Counted from the first letter of the stretch, positions 30,049 to 39,378 are shown. The stretch is DNA of 64,000 bases from Paraburkholderia sp. ZP32-5 (GCF_021390495.1 NZ_JAJEJP010000001.1:1860001-1924000); one strand, 5' to 3'. Notes: a model not told the origin generated them from the letters alone. Numbers and translations are program-made.

Positions 30049-30660
30049 TTACGCGCCGGACGCAGCCGCCGCTGAGGCGGCCTTGCTCTTTTTCGCTTTC
30101 TTCTTCGAGGCCTTGGTGCCGGACGCGTCGGCCGGCGCGCTGGCTGCCGCCGCCGGTGCCGAAGCCGCGGCCGCGTCGGATGCCGCGGCCTTGCTCTTCT
30201 TCTTCGACTTCGACGTTTTCGCGGCGGATGCCTGCTCGGCTGCAGCCGGCGTGGTAGTCGCGGTAGTCGCGGCCGGTGCGGCCGTCGTGGCCGCGGGCGC
30301 CTGCGTCGTGGTGGCGGTCGCCGCCGGTGCTGCCTTCGTGCTGGTTGTGCTGCCTGCCTTGGCCGACGGCTTCGCGCCGGTCGGCGGCGCGGACGAACCG
30401 TTGATCGTCAGGCCGGCCGCTTCGAGGTTCACGACCGATTTCTGGCCGATGCCCTTCACGCGCGCGGCGAGATCGTCGGCATTCTTGAACGGGCCGTTTT
30501 TCGCGCGTTCATCGAGAATCGCTTTTGCATGCACGGGGCCGATGCCCTTGACCGATTCGAGCGCAGCCTGATCGGCGGTATTGACTTCGACGGCCGCGGC
30601 AAATCCGGCCGATAGCGACAAAACGACAGCAACGCAAAGCATGAAAAGCTTCTTCAGCAT
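30049..30660 (-). CDS. Secreted ComEA-like helix-hairpin-helix protein with Ala/Lys-rich tail
   Basis: 203 codons from ATG 30660, supported by GGAG 8 nt upstream. Residues 1-23 are a signal peptide (MLKKLFMLCVAVVLSLSAGFAAA). A ComEA-type double HhH domain follows (VNTADQAALESVKGIGPVHAKAI, then ADDLAARVKGIGQKSV). From about residue 85 the protein is Ala/Thr/Pro/Lys low complexity with KSKKKSK and KKAKKSKAASAA segments, similar in makeup to histone H1 tails. A periplasmic DNA-binding role, as in DNA uptake, is expected from the HhH domain; the tail would add non-specific DNA affinity. Confidence 0.85.
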   Translation of the reverse strand: MLKKLFMLCVAVVLSLSAGFAAAVEVNTADQAALESVKGIGPVHAKAILDERAKNGPFKNADDLAARVKGIGQKSVVNLEAAGLTINGSSAPPTGAKPSAKAGSTTSTKAAPAATATTTQAPAATTAAPAATTATTTPAAAEQASAAKTSKSKKKSKAAASDAAAASAPAAAASAPADASGTKASKKKAKKSKAASAAAASGA

Positions 30661-30974
30661 GGCAAGCACTCCATTGAGGGCAAAAAAGTTAGCCGGGAAC
30701 GGACGACGCATTCTGTCAGCAGGCGCTGCGTTAAAGCATAGAACAAATCACAGGCCCTTATTTACAATCGCGTCGATTTATACCGACCGATTCGCGACAA
30801 GTAAATCGCGGCGGACAATATTTAAACCTTTTGCTTGCTGCTAATAGCGCCGATGATCTTATCGGGCTGCGCGGCGGCCCCTGAAGAGCCGCGCATCAAA
30901 GCTGAGGAACCCGCCAGATAGCAGCGTCGAACGCTTGACCTGGAGTGCACTCGAAGTCCTAACCTGAGCCCGTC
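30661..30974. other. Divergent promoter region, HhH gene and merR-like gene
   Basis: 314 nt, AT-richer than its surroundings, no gene. An 8-bp inverted repeat with a 12-nt loop lies at 30868-30895, upstream of the MerR gene. Confidence 0.45.
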
Positions 30975-31523
30975 ATGTCGAAACACTCAACCCCACTCAC
31001 CATTGGCCAGGTCGCCGCGACGATCGGCGTGTCCACGCATACGCTGCGCTATTACGAACAGGCCGGTCTGATCCGGCCGGTCGGGCGCACGCCGGCGGGG
31101 CACCGGCTGTATTCGCCGGCCGACCTCGACTGGTTGCGGTTCGTGATGCGTCTGAAGGCGACCGGTATGCCGATCGCCGGCATGCAGGAAATCGCCGCGT
31201 TGCGCGCGCAGGGGCAGCCGACGATGCGCGCGCGCCGCGACCTGCTGGTCGCGCACCGGGACGCGTTGCTTGCGCGGATCGCCGATCTGCAAAGCAATCT
31301 CGGCGCCATCGACGACAAGATCGCGTACTACGAAGCAGCCACCGAAGCGGTTTCCGACGCGGTCGCGGCAAATGCCACGGTTGAGCACGATCCGGCACGA
31401 CAGGACGACGAAACCTCGCCGTCCTCACCTTCGCACACCACCGGACAGGACTCGCAATGGACTACGCCAACAACGACCGCTACACCCGCGGCTGGAACAA
31501 ACTCAAGCAAATCGACGGCTTAG
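30975..31523 (+). CDS. MerR family transcriptional regulator
   Basis: 182 codons. N-terminal winged helix (TIGQVAATIGVSTHTLRYYEQAGLI, then GHRLYSPADLDWLRFV) followed by a dimerisation coiled coil to about residue 125. There is no Cys in the protein, so it is not a metal or redox sensor of the usual kind; it resembles AdhR/NmlR-like regulators. The last 50 residues are Thr/Ser/Pro low complexity, and the final 22 codons overlap the next gene in another frame, suggesting loss of an earlier stop. Confidence 0.88.
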   Translation: MSKHSTPLTIGQVAATIGVSTHTLRYYEQAGLIRPVGRTPAGHRLYSPADLDWLRFVMRLKATGMPIAGMQEIAALRAQGQPTMRARRDLLVAHRDALLARIADLQSNLGAIDDKIAYYEAATEAVSDAVAANATVEHDPARQDDETSPSSPSHTTGQDSQWTTPTTTATPAAGTNSSKSTA

Positions 31524-31870
31524 CGGGGGAGCAGGTCATCGCCGCGCTCGCGCCGATCGCGCCGGAATTCGGCCGGCTGCTGATTGAATTCGGTTTCGGC
31601 GATATCTACAGCCGCCCTCAGCTCGATTTGCGCGCACGCGAAATTGCGACGATCGCGTCACTTGCGACCCTCGGCTGCGCGCAGCCGCAACTGAAGGTGC
31701 ACATCGAGGCGGCGTTGAACGTCGGCTGTAGCCGCGACGAGATCGTCGAAGTGTTCATGCAGATGGCGCTTTACGCGGGTTTTCCGGCCGCGCTCAACGC
31801 GCTGTTCGCGGCACGCGAGGTTTTCGAGCGGCGGGAGCGGGAGGAACTGGAACCTGGATGTGTGAGTTGA
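31457..31870 (+). CDS. Carboxymuconolactone decarboxylase family protein (AhpD-like fold)
   Basis: 137 codons; ATG 31457 has AGGA 7 nt upstream. The CMD core is LDLRAREIATIASLATLGC then LKVHIEAALNVGCSRDEIVEVFMQMALYAGFP. The two cysteines are not in a CxxC pair, so it is closer to gamma-carboxymuconolactone decarboxylase/YurZ-type than to AhpD peroxidases. MerR-CMD pairs are common in proteobacteria and are thought to respond to electrophiles or aldehydes; the substrate is unknown. It overlaps the merR gene by 67 nt. Confidence 0.85.
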   Translation: MDYANNDRYTRGWNKLKQIDGLAGEQVIAALAPIAPEFGRLLIEFGFGDIYSRPQLDLRAREIATIASLATLGCAQPQLKVHIEAALNVGCSRDEIVEVFMQMALYAGFPAALNALFAAREVFERREREELEPGCVS

Positions 31871-31941
31871 TGGGGCGCGGTGGAGGGGCGCGGAGTGACG
31901 GGCCGCGCAAAGGCCCGAGGACTAGGCCGCACCGACTTCCA

Positions 31942-33321
31942 TCACATCGCCGAATCGACGCGCAACCCCGCATCGTCGCGCAGATATCGCCGGCTCACGA
32001 TCCGCCAGTACACGAGCAAGCCAATCCCGGCAATCGCGAGACTAGTCGTGTTCGCGACCCAGAAGCCGCGCGCGCCGGTTAGCCACGCCGGCGTGAGGCC
32101 GGTGGTATCGAAGCCGAGCGCGTACCCGCCGCCGAGCCCGACGCCCCATAGCGCGATCGCGTAGATGACGGTCGGCACGACCGCGACCTTGTACGCGCGC
32201 AGGACGAACGCGGTCGTGATCTGCAATGAGTCGAACAGGTGATAGCAGGCGACGATCAGCACCAGCGGCAACGCCGCCGCCGCGACCTGCGCATTGGTCG
32301 TGTAGCCGCTGACGATGTACGGCCGCAGCACCAGCACGAGCGAGCCGTAGCAGCAGGCGATCGCAACGGCCATCGTGATGCCGTGACGCGACAGCGTGCG
32401 CGCCGCTTCCGGCCGATGCGCGCCGAGCGCCTGCGCGACCAGCGTCGACGACGCGATGCCGATCGACAGCGGCGTCATATACAGCACCGCGCCGATGTTG
32501 CCGGCGATCTGATGACCCGCGAGCGTCGTCGTGCCGAAGCGCGCGATAAAGAGCGCCATGAACGTGTAGGACGTGACCTCGATCAGATAGGACAGGCCCA
32601 TCGGAATGCCCAGACGCAATTGCGCGGCCTGACGCTGCCAGACCGGCCAGCAGAAGCGCGTGAAAATGCCGAGTGCCTTGAAGTCGTCGACGCGCGCGAG
32701 CAGCAGCATGCCGAGCACCGCGAGGGTCCAATTGAGCAGCGTGCTGGCGAGCGCGCAGCCCGGGCCGCCCAGCGCCGGCACGCCCAGCCCGCCGAAAATG
32801 AACCACAGATTGAGCGGGATTTTCAGCAGCAGTGCGGCGACCTGCAGGAACATCACGAGCCGCGGTTTGCCGAGCGCATTGGCGACCGAGCTATAGATTC
32901 GAAACGCCAGCCCGGCGGGCAGGCCGAACGCGAGAATCCGCAGATACGCGAGCGTGCGCTCGTGCAGCGCTTCCGGCACGCGCGACAGGTTCAGCAGCGG
33001 TCCGGGGAAGAACAGGATCAGAAAGCCGAGTACGGTCAGCGCCGCCGCGAGCCACAGCGACTGGCGCACTTCCTCGCCGATTTCGGAGTAACGGCGCGCG
33101 CCGTACAGTTGCGCGGCGATCGGCTGCAGCGCGGTCAGAATGCCGGTCAGACCGATATAGACCGACACGTAGATCGACGAGCCGAGGCCGAGCGCGGCCA
33201 GATCGACCGCCGAGTAGCGGCCGACCATCGCCGTATCGAGCACGCCGAAGGCGATGATCGCCAACTGGCCGATCAATACGGGCCACGCGAGCGCGGCGAT
33301 TTTCCGTACGTCGGCGAACAT
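31942..33321 (-). CDS. MATE family efflux transporter
   Basis: 459 codons from ATG 33321, the family length with about 12 membrane segments in two similar halves. It starts FADVRKIAALAWPVLIGQLAIIAFGVLDTAMVGRYS, and the second half begins at GIPMGLSYLIEVTSYTFMALFIARFG. MATE (DinF/NorM-like) proteins expel cations or drugs using Na+ or H+ gradients. The gene begins 2 nt after the stop of a GT-C glycosyltransferase, so both are made together; a lipid-linked substrate is a possibility. The open frame extends antisense upstream but is not coding. Confidence 0.92.
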   Translation of the reverse strand: MFADVRKIAALAWPVLIGQLAIIAFGVLDTAMVGRYSAVDLAALGLGSSIYVSVYIGLTGILTALQPIAAQLYGARRYSEIGEEVRQSLWLAAALTVLGFLILFFPGPLLNLSRVPEALHERTLAYLRILAFGLPAGLAFRIYSSVANALGKPRLVMFLQVAALLLKIPLNLWFIFGGLGVPALGGPGCALASTLLNWTLAVLGMLLLARVDDFKALGIFTRFCWPVWQRQAAQLRLGIPMGLSYLIEVTSYTFMALFIARFGTTTLAGHQIAGNIGAVLYMTPLSIGIASSTLVAQALGAHRPEAARTLSRHGITMAVAIACCYGSLVLVLRPYIVSGYTTNAQVAAAALPLVLIVACYHLFDSLQITTAFVLRAYKVAVVPTVIYAIALWGVGLGGGYALGFDTTGLTPAWLTGARGFWVANTTSLAIAGIGLLVYWRIVSRRYLRDDAGLRVDSAM

Positions 33322-33323
33322 GG

Positions 33324-35081
33324 TCAGTTGAGCTTCTTGTGCCAGCTGCGGCGCTTGCCTGGCGGCGGCTTCGGACGATCGATGCGCACATACAGGCGGA
33401 AGCGCTCGTCGCGGTCGGCCGCGCGCCGGCCTTCCCAGACCAGCTTCCAGATGTAGTCGGGCATCGCGCTCGGGTCGCCGTAGTCCTGCGTGTCCTGACG
33501 CAGGATCACGTCGCAGTCCTGGTCGAACGCGAAGTGCATGTCGCCGAAATACGCGAAGGTCGCGATCTGCGCATTGCCGAGCCGTACCGGCGCGATGCAC
33601 GTGTAGTCCTCCGGCAGATGACTCGCGATCTGCTGTGCGACGTCGCGATAAGTCCGACTGTAATTGACGACCGGCAGCCACAGGGTCATCAGCAGCACCC
33701 ACATCAGCGTCGTGCCGGCGCTCGACAGCACGACGCTGCGCCACAGCACCTTCGGATGACGCGCGAGACGCCAGCGCACCAGCACGAACCAGCAGACGGT
33801 CACCGCGACCGCGCACACGAACGACAGAATCTTGAACTGCGGCACGTAACCCGGCGCGAGCCGTGCGAGGTTGCGCGCGAGCGGATGCGGGAAGCCAGTG
33901 AGACTCGCTGCGTACACGAGCCACACGAAGCTGCCGAGAATCGTGAAGCTGAGTAACGCGAACCAGTCGATCGCATTGATCGCGCCGCGCTTCAACGTCG
34001 GCAGCGCGAAGGTTGCCAGCACCGCGAGCGGCGGCAGCAACAGCATGTACAGCCGGTTCGATTGATGGCTTTGCAGCACGACGAGCACGAACAGCGGACC
34101 GATCACCGACAGCGGAATCGCGACGTGCGGCGCGCGCCGCAGCCCCTTCCAGCTGAACCACGACCACAGCGCGAGCGGCCACGCGGGCCAGGTGAAGAGC
34201 GGCAGATTTTTCAGCGCATACGCGGCGACCGAGCCGGGCGGCCCGGCGAACGAGCTCAGGCTCACGTGCAGCCACTGGTTCAGATACCAGACCGCGTCGT
34301 CGGGGAAGGCGGCGAGCGCGATGATCGGCCACGACACCGCGAGCACCAGCGCGACCGGCAGACCGGCGAGCAGCAGCCAGCGCGAGCGCGTCTCGCGGAC
34401 GATCAGCGTCATCGCCAGCGTGCCGAGCAGCAGCGCGCCGACCAGTACCGGGCTGCTCGCGAGCGTGACCAGACCGATCGCGAGGCCCCAGATCAGCGCA
34501 CCCTGGATCGGCTTGTCGATCATGCGCACGAGGCCGTACACGAGCATCGCGATGCAGACGAACTGCGCGAGCTGCGGGGTGGTCTCATGGCCACGCTCGG
34601 CGAGGCCGAAGCAGGCGAGCAGGATCAGCAGCGCGCCGTCGGCGAGGGTGCGGCCGTAGTCGCGCGGCTCCGGTTCGCCGCCGAACGCATATTTGAACGG
34701 CTGGACCTCGGCGCGCCGGCCGAGCAGATAGGCGGCGTACCAGACGAACGCGCAGCCCGCGCAGAACAGCAGGCCGGTGAACACGCGCGACGCGTTGCTC
34801 GCATCGACCCACGGCGCGAGTACGCGGATCGCGCTGGCGCCGAGCCAGTAGCCGAGCGGGCCGTCCTCGGTCAGATATTTGCCGACCAGATTCGGCAGCA
34901 GCCAGTCGTGGGCGCCGCCGTTGGCCATCGTCCACATGACACCGAAGCCGGCTGCGTCCTCGTTCTTCCACGGATCGCGGCCGAACAGGCCAAACGACGC
35001 ATAGACGATACAGATGGTCAGCAGCAGCCAGCGCGGCAATGCGCTGGTCGCGGAGGCAGTGAGGCGAACGACAGGTCTCAT
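33324..35081 (-). CDS. ArnT-like GT-C glycosyltransferase (GT39/GT83 type)
   Basis: 585 codons from ATG 35081; a start at 35165 would add a Pro-rich 28-residue piece. About 11-12 membrane helices. The first periplasmic loop has FGRDPWKNEDAAGFGVMW, a GT-C like acidic site, and later TEDGPLGYWLGA. It is a distant relative of arnT in this window. The C-terminal 130 residues form a soluble domain, ending basic (PPPGKRRSWHKKLN). Such enzymes take sugars from undecaprenyl phosphate. The acceptor is unknown. It is coupled to the MATE gene. Confidence 0.83.
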   Translation of the reverse strand: MRPVVRLTASATSALPRWLLLTICIVYASFGLFGRDPWKNEDAAGFGVMWTMANGGAHDWLLPNLVGKYLTEDGPLGYWLGASAIRVLAPWVDASNASRVFTGLLFCAGCAFVWYAAYLLGRRAEVQPFKYAFGGEPEPRDYGRTLADGALLILLACFGLAERGHETTPQLAQFVCIAMLVYGLVRMIDKPIQGALIWGLAIGLVTLASSPVLVGALLLGTLAMTLIVRETRSRWLLLAGLPVALVLAVSWPIIALAAFPDDAVWYLNQWLHVSLSSFAGPPGSVAAYALKNLPLFTWPAWPLALWSWFSWKGLRRAPHVAIPLSVIGPLFVLVVLQSHQSNRLYMLLLPPLAVLATFALPTLKRGAINAIDWFALLSFTILGSFVWLVYAASLTGFPHPLARNLARLAPGYVPQFKILSFVCAVAVTVCWFVLVRWRLARHPKVLWRSVVLSSAGTTLMWVLLMTLWLPVVNYSRTYRDVAQQIASHLPEDYTCIAPVRLGNAQIATFAYFGDMHFAFDQDCDVILRQDTQDYGDPSAMPDYIWKLVWEGRRAADRDERFRLYVRIDRPKPPPGKRRSWHKKLN

Positions 35082-35317
35082 GCGGTGTGCGGGTATTGGA
35101 TAAGCGATGCAGCCGGGGTTGGGCGGCGGGTGCGGCCGGGATGGCCCGTCTGCGGCATGCGGCATTGTAGTCGTGCCGCGCGATGCCCGTCACGGCCGGT
35201 AACGACCGGCAACGTCGTTGCGAAAGCTGTAACACCGCAGTGCGGATGCGCGCCGGGCAGCGCTTGCGGTGGTGGTTTTGCGCGGCAGGTCATGCAGGCA
35301 TCGTGTCGGCGCGGGCG

Positions 35318-35351
35318 ACAAAAAAGGGCAGCTCGCGCTGCCCTTTTTTGT
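35318..35351. terminator. Bidirectional terminator downstream of rpmE2
   Basis: Perfect 15-bp palindromic arms (35318-35332 with 35337-35351) with TCGC loop; A6 and T6 are part of the arms, so it works on both strands. Lies 40 nt past the rpmE2 stop. Confidence 0.92.
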
Positions 35352-35391
35352 CTGCTTCGCTGCCGGCTCAGGACCGGCGACGATGCGGGTA

Positions 35392-35658
35392 TTACTTTGC
35401 TGCTGCCTTGCCCGAAGCGCGTGCGCCGAACTTCTTGTTGAACTTCTCGACGCGGCCGGCCGTGTCCATGATCTTCTGCTGGCCGGTGTAGAACGGGTGC
35501 GATTCCGACGACACTTCGATCTTCGCGAGCGGGTAGGTCTTGCCGTTGAATTCGGCGGTTTCGCGCGTCTGGATGGTCGAGCGCGTCACGAACTTGAAGT
35601 CGTTCGACATATCGATGAACAGGACTTCGCGGTAATCCGGGTGAATGCCTTCTTTCAT
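35392..35658 (-). CDS. rpmE2: 50S ribosomal protein L31, type B
   Basis: 88 codons. [23 protein letters not shown] and [28 protein letters not shown] identify the type B (YkgM-like) L31. It has no cysteine, so it is the zinc-free form often used when zinc is scarce, though many Burkholderiaceae keep it as the main copy. AGGAAAG precedes the ATG. I cannot see a Zur box. Stand-alone gene with its own terminator. Confidence 0.96.
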   Translation of the reverse strand: MKEGIHPDYREVLFIDMSNDFKFVTRSTIQTRETAEFNGKTYPLAKIEVSSESHPFYTGQQKIMDTAGRVEKFNKKFGARASGKAAAK

Positions 35659-35877
35659 GGTCTTTCCTTTAATCTGGCGGTAGCCAACCCGCGTGCAGCC
35701 TTGAATTGGACTGCCTTCAGGCGCGAGCCACTTGCCTACGGTCGAAAAACGGCGATTATGCCAGAAAATCAGTTGCTTGGCGATTTTTCTGCCAGCGATT
35801 TCTATTGGCGCGGACCGGCAGACTCGCGCCGGCGCGGGTTGGCGTCGACAGCCCGAGGATTCGCGAAGGTGCTCGCG

Positions 35878-36711
35878 TCAAACCGGCGTGAAAGTCAAAC
35901 CGACGCGCGCCGGATCCTGCCGGTAATAGCGCGCGAGCAGTCGATATAGCTCCGGATACTCGGCCTCGAAGGGCTGTGGTTTTACGAACAGCGCTTCACT
36001 GCAGACGGCAAAAAATTCGGATGGGTGATCGGCCGCGTACGGATCGATCAGCGATTCGCGTTCGAAGCGCGCCCAGCGCCGCTCGGGTACCGCGTCGACT
36101 TTTGCGCAGAACTGGTCGTATGCGTGATCGAACACATCGGCCCAGCCCTGGGCGTCGAGCGGCGCATGCCAGCGGCGCATCAACGGCGGATGGCCGTCCG
36201 CTTCGCCGTTCACCATGTCGATCTTGTGCGCGAACTCGTGGATAACGACGTTGTACGCATCGGTGCCGTCGGTCATCTGCGCGTCTTCCCACGACAGCAC
36301 CACGGGACCGCCTTCCCATGCTTCACCACTCGCGTCGTGCTCGACCTCGTGCACGACGCCGTCTTCGTCCTCGACGGTTTTGCGGATCACGAACTCGCCT
36401 GGATAGACGATGACGCCGACCCAGCCGCGGTATAGATCGAGGCTCAGATTCAACACCGGCAGACAGGCTTGCACGGCGATTCCGACCGTCATCGCGTCGG
36501 TCAACTCGAGTTCGTGCGCGGTCGAGAATTCCTTGTTCGCGATGAACAGGCTCGTCAGTTCGCGTAGCCGAGCGAGATCGGGCGCATCGAGATGGGCGAG
36601 GAAGGGTAGGCCGGCGAGCGTCGCCTGCCACAACGGTTCGTCGATCGCGTAGTCGCGCAGCGCGCGCTCGCGGCGTCGAGTGCCCAGCCAGTGCGTGAGT
36701 TTCGAGAGCAT
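35878..36711 (-). CDS. mtfA: MtfA-like zinc peptidase (M90)
   Basis: 277 codons. The metal site HEFAHKID starts at His158 (HExxH), with a further Glu in ESLIDPYAADHPSEFFAVCSE as third ligand. The N-terminal YPGEFVIRK region is typical of MtfA, which in E. coli binds Mlc and influences glucose PTS expression and has aminopeptidase activity. Burkholderiaceae lack the E. coli ptsG-Mlc circuit, so the target here may differ. Stand-alone. Confidence 0.9.
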   Translation of the reverse strand: MLSKLTHWLGTRRRERALRDYAIDEPLWQATLAGLPFLAHLDAPDLARLRELTSLFIANKEFSTAHELELTDAMTVGIAVQACLPVLNLSLDLYRGWVGVIVYPGEFVIRKTVEDEDGVVHEVEHDASGEAWEGGPVVLSWEDAQMTDGTDAYNVVIHEFAHKIDMVNGEADGHPPLMRRWHAPLDAQGWADVFDHAYDQFCAKVDAVPERRWARFERESLIDPYAADHPSEFFAVCSEALFVKPQPFEAEYPELYRLLARYYRQDPARVGLTFTPV

Positions 36712-37052
36712 GTCGGATCACACCTCTAGTCGATCTGTTGGTGCCGCGCGAGGAGCAGGGCGCCGCAAAGTTTTTCGTCGGCGTTGCGAGCGTGTTCTGG
36801 AACACTGGATTGTACGGATTCGTGGCGTTTGCGAGGTGGCTCTGACGGGGTGCCTTGCGGCGCTGTTCGACGATGTTGGCCGAGGGAGGGGGCGTCGCCT
36901 CGTACTACTTCCGTGTGCGCGGGTCCGCATTTAGTCAGTCGACGGCGGCCTGGCTCACGGCCAACCATCCGATTGAATTCGTAGACATGACGGTGAGTTC
37001 CCGCTACACGCACGTGCGGAAGCAGGGAACGGCCGGCAGCGCGCGGCAGGCG
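36712..37052. other. Intergenic region between rho and mtfA
   Basis: 341 nt without a supported gene. It includes a 14-bp perfect inverted repeat (gtgttctggaacac, 36792-36805) that may be an operator in the mtfA upstream region. Confidence 0.45.
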
Positions 37053-37082
37053 AAAAAAAACCGCTCGTCGATACCGAGCGGT
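37053..37082 (-). terminator. Intrinsic terminator after rho
   Basis: On the minus strand ACCGCTCG (37075-37082 complement) pairs with CGAGCGGT and leads into eight T (A at 37053-37060 on plus), loop of 7 nt. Lies about 55 nt beyond the rho stop. Confidence 0.9.
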
Positions 37083-37139
37083 TTCTCATCCAGTACAGCG
37101 GTTGGCCGAGGTGGCCAACGTCAATGCCAACGCCAGGCG

Positions 37140-38408
37140 TTAGCCGCCACCACCGCGGCGCATCATGTCGAAGAACTCAGAGTTGCTCTTCGTCTGGCGG
37201 ATCTTGTCGAGCAGGAATTCCATCGATTCGACTTCGTCCATGTCGTGGATGAACTTGCGCAGCACCCAGATCTTTTGCAGCACTTCGGGCTTGATCAGCA
37301 GTTCTTCGCGGCGCGTGCCCGACTTGTTCAGGTTGATCGACGGATACACGCGTTTTTCGGCGAGACGGCGCTCGAGGTGCACTTCCATGTTGCCGGTGCC
37401 CTTGAACTCTTCATAGATCACGTCGTCCATGCGGCTGCCGGTTTCGATCAGCGCGGTGCCGATGATGGTCAGCGAGCCGCCTTCTTCGATATTGCGCGCC
37501 GCGCCGAAGAAGCGCTTCGGACGCTGCAGCGCGTTGGCATCGACACCGCCGGTCAGCACCTTGCCCGAAGCGGGCACGACGGTGTTGTACGCGCGCGCGA
37601 GACGCGTGATCGAGTCGAGCAGAATCACGACGTCGTTCTTCATTTCGACGAGACGCTTGGCCTTCTCGATCACCATTTCGGCGACCTGCACGTGGCGCGC
37701 GGCCGGTTCGTCGAACGTGGAGGCGATCACTTCGCCGGCCACCGACCGCTGCATTTCCGTCACTTCTTCCGGGCGTTCGTCGATCAGCAACACGAACAGC
37801 TTGACGTCCGGGTGGTTCTGTTTGATTGCGTGCGCGATGTGCTGAAGCATCACCGTCTTGCCCGACTTCGGCGATGCGACGAGCAGACCACGCTGGCCCT
37901 TGCCGATCGGCGCGATCATGTCGATGATGCGACCCGTCACATTTTCTTCACCACGCATTTCACGTTCGAGCAGCAGCACCTTGTTCGGATGCAGCGGCGT
38001 CAGATTTTCGAACATGATCTTGTGCTTCGAGGCCTCCGGCGGCTGGCCGTTGACCTTGTCGACCTTCACCAGCGCGAAATAGCGTTCGCCGTCTTTCGGC
38101 GTGCGCACTTCGCCTTCGATCGTGTCGCCCGTATGCAGATTGAAACGGCGGATTTGCGACGGGCTGATATAGATGTCATCCGTGCTGGCGAGGTAGGAGG
38201 TTTCCGGCGAACGCAGGAAACCAAAACCGTCCGGCAGCACTTCGAGCGTGCCGTCGCCGAAGATCGTGTCGCCCGCTTTGGCTCGTTTTTTTAGAATGGC
38301 GAACATCAATTCCTGCTTGCGCAGGCGGTTCGCGCTTTCGATCTCGAGGCCATTGGCCATCTCGATCAATTGGGACACGTGCAGAGTCTTAAGCTCGGAT
38401 AAATGCAT
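37140..38408 (-). CDS. rho: Transcription termination factor Rho
   Basis: 422 codons, the compact Rho without inserted domains. N-terminal helical part ([18 protein letters not shown]), cold-shock-like primary RNA site ([11 protein letters not shown] near 58-68, then [13 protein letters not shown]), P-loop ASPKSGKT near 178-185 and Q/R loops in the C-domain; ends [11 protein letters not shown]. Hexameric RNA helicase that ends untranslated transcripts. Situated after trxA on the same strand as in E. coli. The leader between trxA and rho is 275 nt, long enough for autogenous Rho-dependent control. Confidence 0.97.
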   Translation of the reverse strand: MHLSELKTLHVSQLIEMANGLEIESANRLRKQELMFAILKKRAKAGDTIFGDGTLEVLPDGFGFLRSPETSYLASTDDIYISPSQIRRFNLHTGDTIEGEVRTPKDGERYFALVKVDKVNGQPPEASKHKIMFENLTPLHPNKVLLLEREMRGEENVTGRIIDMIAPIGKGQRGLLVASPKSGKTVMLQHIAHAIKQNHPDVKLFVLLIDERPEEVTEMQRSVAGEVIASTFDEPAARHVQVAEMVIEKAKRLVEMKNDVVILLDSITRLARAYNTVVPASGKVLTGGVDANALQRPKRFFGAARNIEEGGSLTIIGTALIETGSRMDDVIYEEFKGTGNMEVHLERRLAEKRVYPSINLNKSGTRREELLIKPEVLQKIWVLRKFIHDMDEVESMEFLLDKIRQTKSNSEFFDMMRRGGGG

Positions 38409-38562
38409 ACGGAGAACCCGCAGGAGAAGGTGCGACGAAATGGAATCTGGGAGGAGGGGTGAGCGGAGCGCTCAAAGACTTACGCGTCTTTTCGACGTTT
38501 TGCGGATTCTAGCATAGCACACGCCAATTTCCGCCAGTGCGGCAGCGTGGCATCTTTGTATT

Positions 38563-38592
38563 AAAGCGTGTTGCCGGCTGACAACACGCTTT
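38563..38592 (-). terminator. Inverted repeat between trxA and rho
   Basis: Perfect 11-bp arms (38563-38573 with 38582-38592) with an 8-nt loop and short T/A tracts on both sides. On the minus strand it would partly terminate trxA transcripts before rho. Confidence 0.5.
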
Positions 38593-38641
38593 TCAGCGAG
38601 CGCGCGGCTGTTCGTCCAACCTGCTGCGCCCGGTCCGGCGT

Positions 38642-38669
38642 GTTTGCGGATTACGTTGAATCCGCAAAC
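38642..38669 (-). other. Hairpin just after trxA
   Basis: Perfect 11-bp arms (38642-38652 with 38659-38669), 6-nt loop, 14 nt past the trxA stop and without a T tract. Possible mRNA 3' stabiliser or first half of a tandem terminator with the repeat at 38563. Confidence 0.5.
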
Positions 38670-38683
38670 GCCGCGGCACTGTA

Positions 38684-39010
38684 TTACAGATTGCCGTCGA
38701 GGAACGCGGTCAGTTGCGACTTCGACAATGCGCCGACTTTCTGCGCGGCAACAGCGCCGTTCTTGAACAGGATCAGCGTCGGGATACCGCGCACGCCAAA
38801 CTTGACCGGCGTCGACTGATGTTCGTCGACATTGATTTTCGCGACTTGCAGGCGATCCGCATAATCCTTCGCGACTTCGTCGAGGATCGGCGCGATCATC
38901 TTGCACGGACCGCACCATTCGGCCCAGAAATCGAGCAGCACGGGTTTATCGGATTTCACGACGTCCTGTTCGAACGATGCGTCGCTGATATGCTTGATTT
39001 GTTCGCTCAT
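38684..39010 (-). CDS. trxA: Thioredoxin 1
   Basis: 108 codons, standard size. Active site WCGPC (Cys33, Cys36) in [15 protein letters not shown], and the cis-Pro loop [12 protein letters not shown]. General disulfide reductant for ribonucleotide reductase and peroxiredoxins, including the Bcp protein of this window. GAGG lies 9 nt before the ATG. Upstream of rho in the conserved trxA-rho order. Confidence 0.97.
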   Translation of the reverse strand: MSEQIKHISDASFEQDVVKSDKPVLLDFWAEWCGPCKMIAPILDEVAKDYADRLQVAKINVDEHQSTPVKFGVRGIPTLILFKNGAVAAQKVGALSKSQLTAFLDGNL

Positions 39011-39378
39011 TTATGAATACCTCTATCGGTTCGAGGCCCGCCTGAATTGCTCGCCACGATACATCAAAAACCGGGAAAATTTCCGTTCGCTTTGCCGCGT
39101 CCGGGACCTTGCCTGGCATCCCCGCGCAGGTCCGGAAAGGGCGCCGGATTTGCGCGGAATACGCGGAAAGGCCCGCGTTTGCGGGTCATTCAACTGGCAG
39201 TGTAGCTTAATTCGCTATGCGTTGCCGATGAGCGATAGTACTCGTTAAGGCAGTGGGGCCAATGACTGCTGATCAAGCACCGCCCGGTTTTCGTCGCGTC
39301 GTGATATCGCGATGAAATGAAAATGGTGGCGGCTACAGAGAACTCAAGTGCCGCCTGGTCGTAGCCGCGAAAGTGTTT

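Noticed and set aside
32239..33456. 405-codon plus-strand frame opposite the MATE gene
   Set aside because: Arg/Gln-rich shadow frame; the MATE frame has proper membrane helices.
36855..38294. 479-codon plus-strand frame opposite rho
   Set aside because: Rho is unmistakable on the minus strand; this frame has no family signature.
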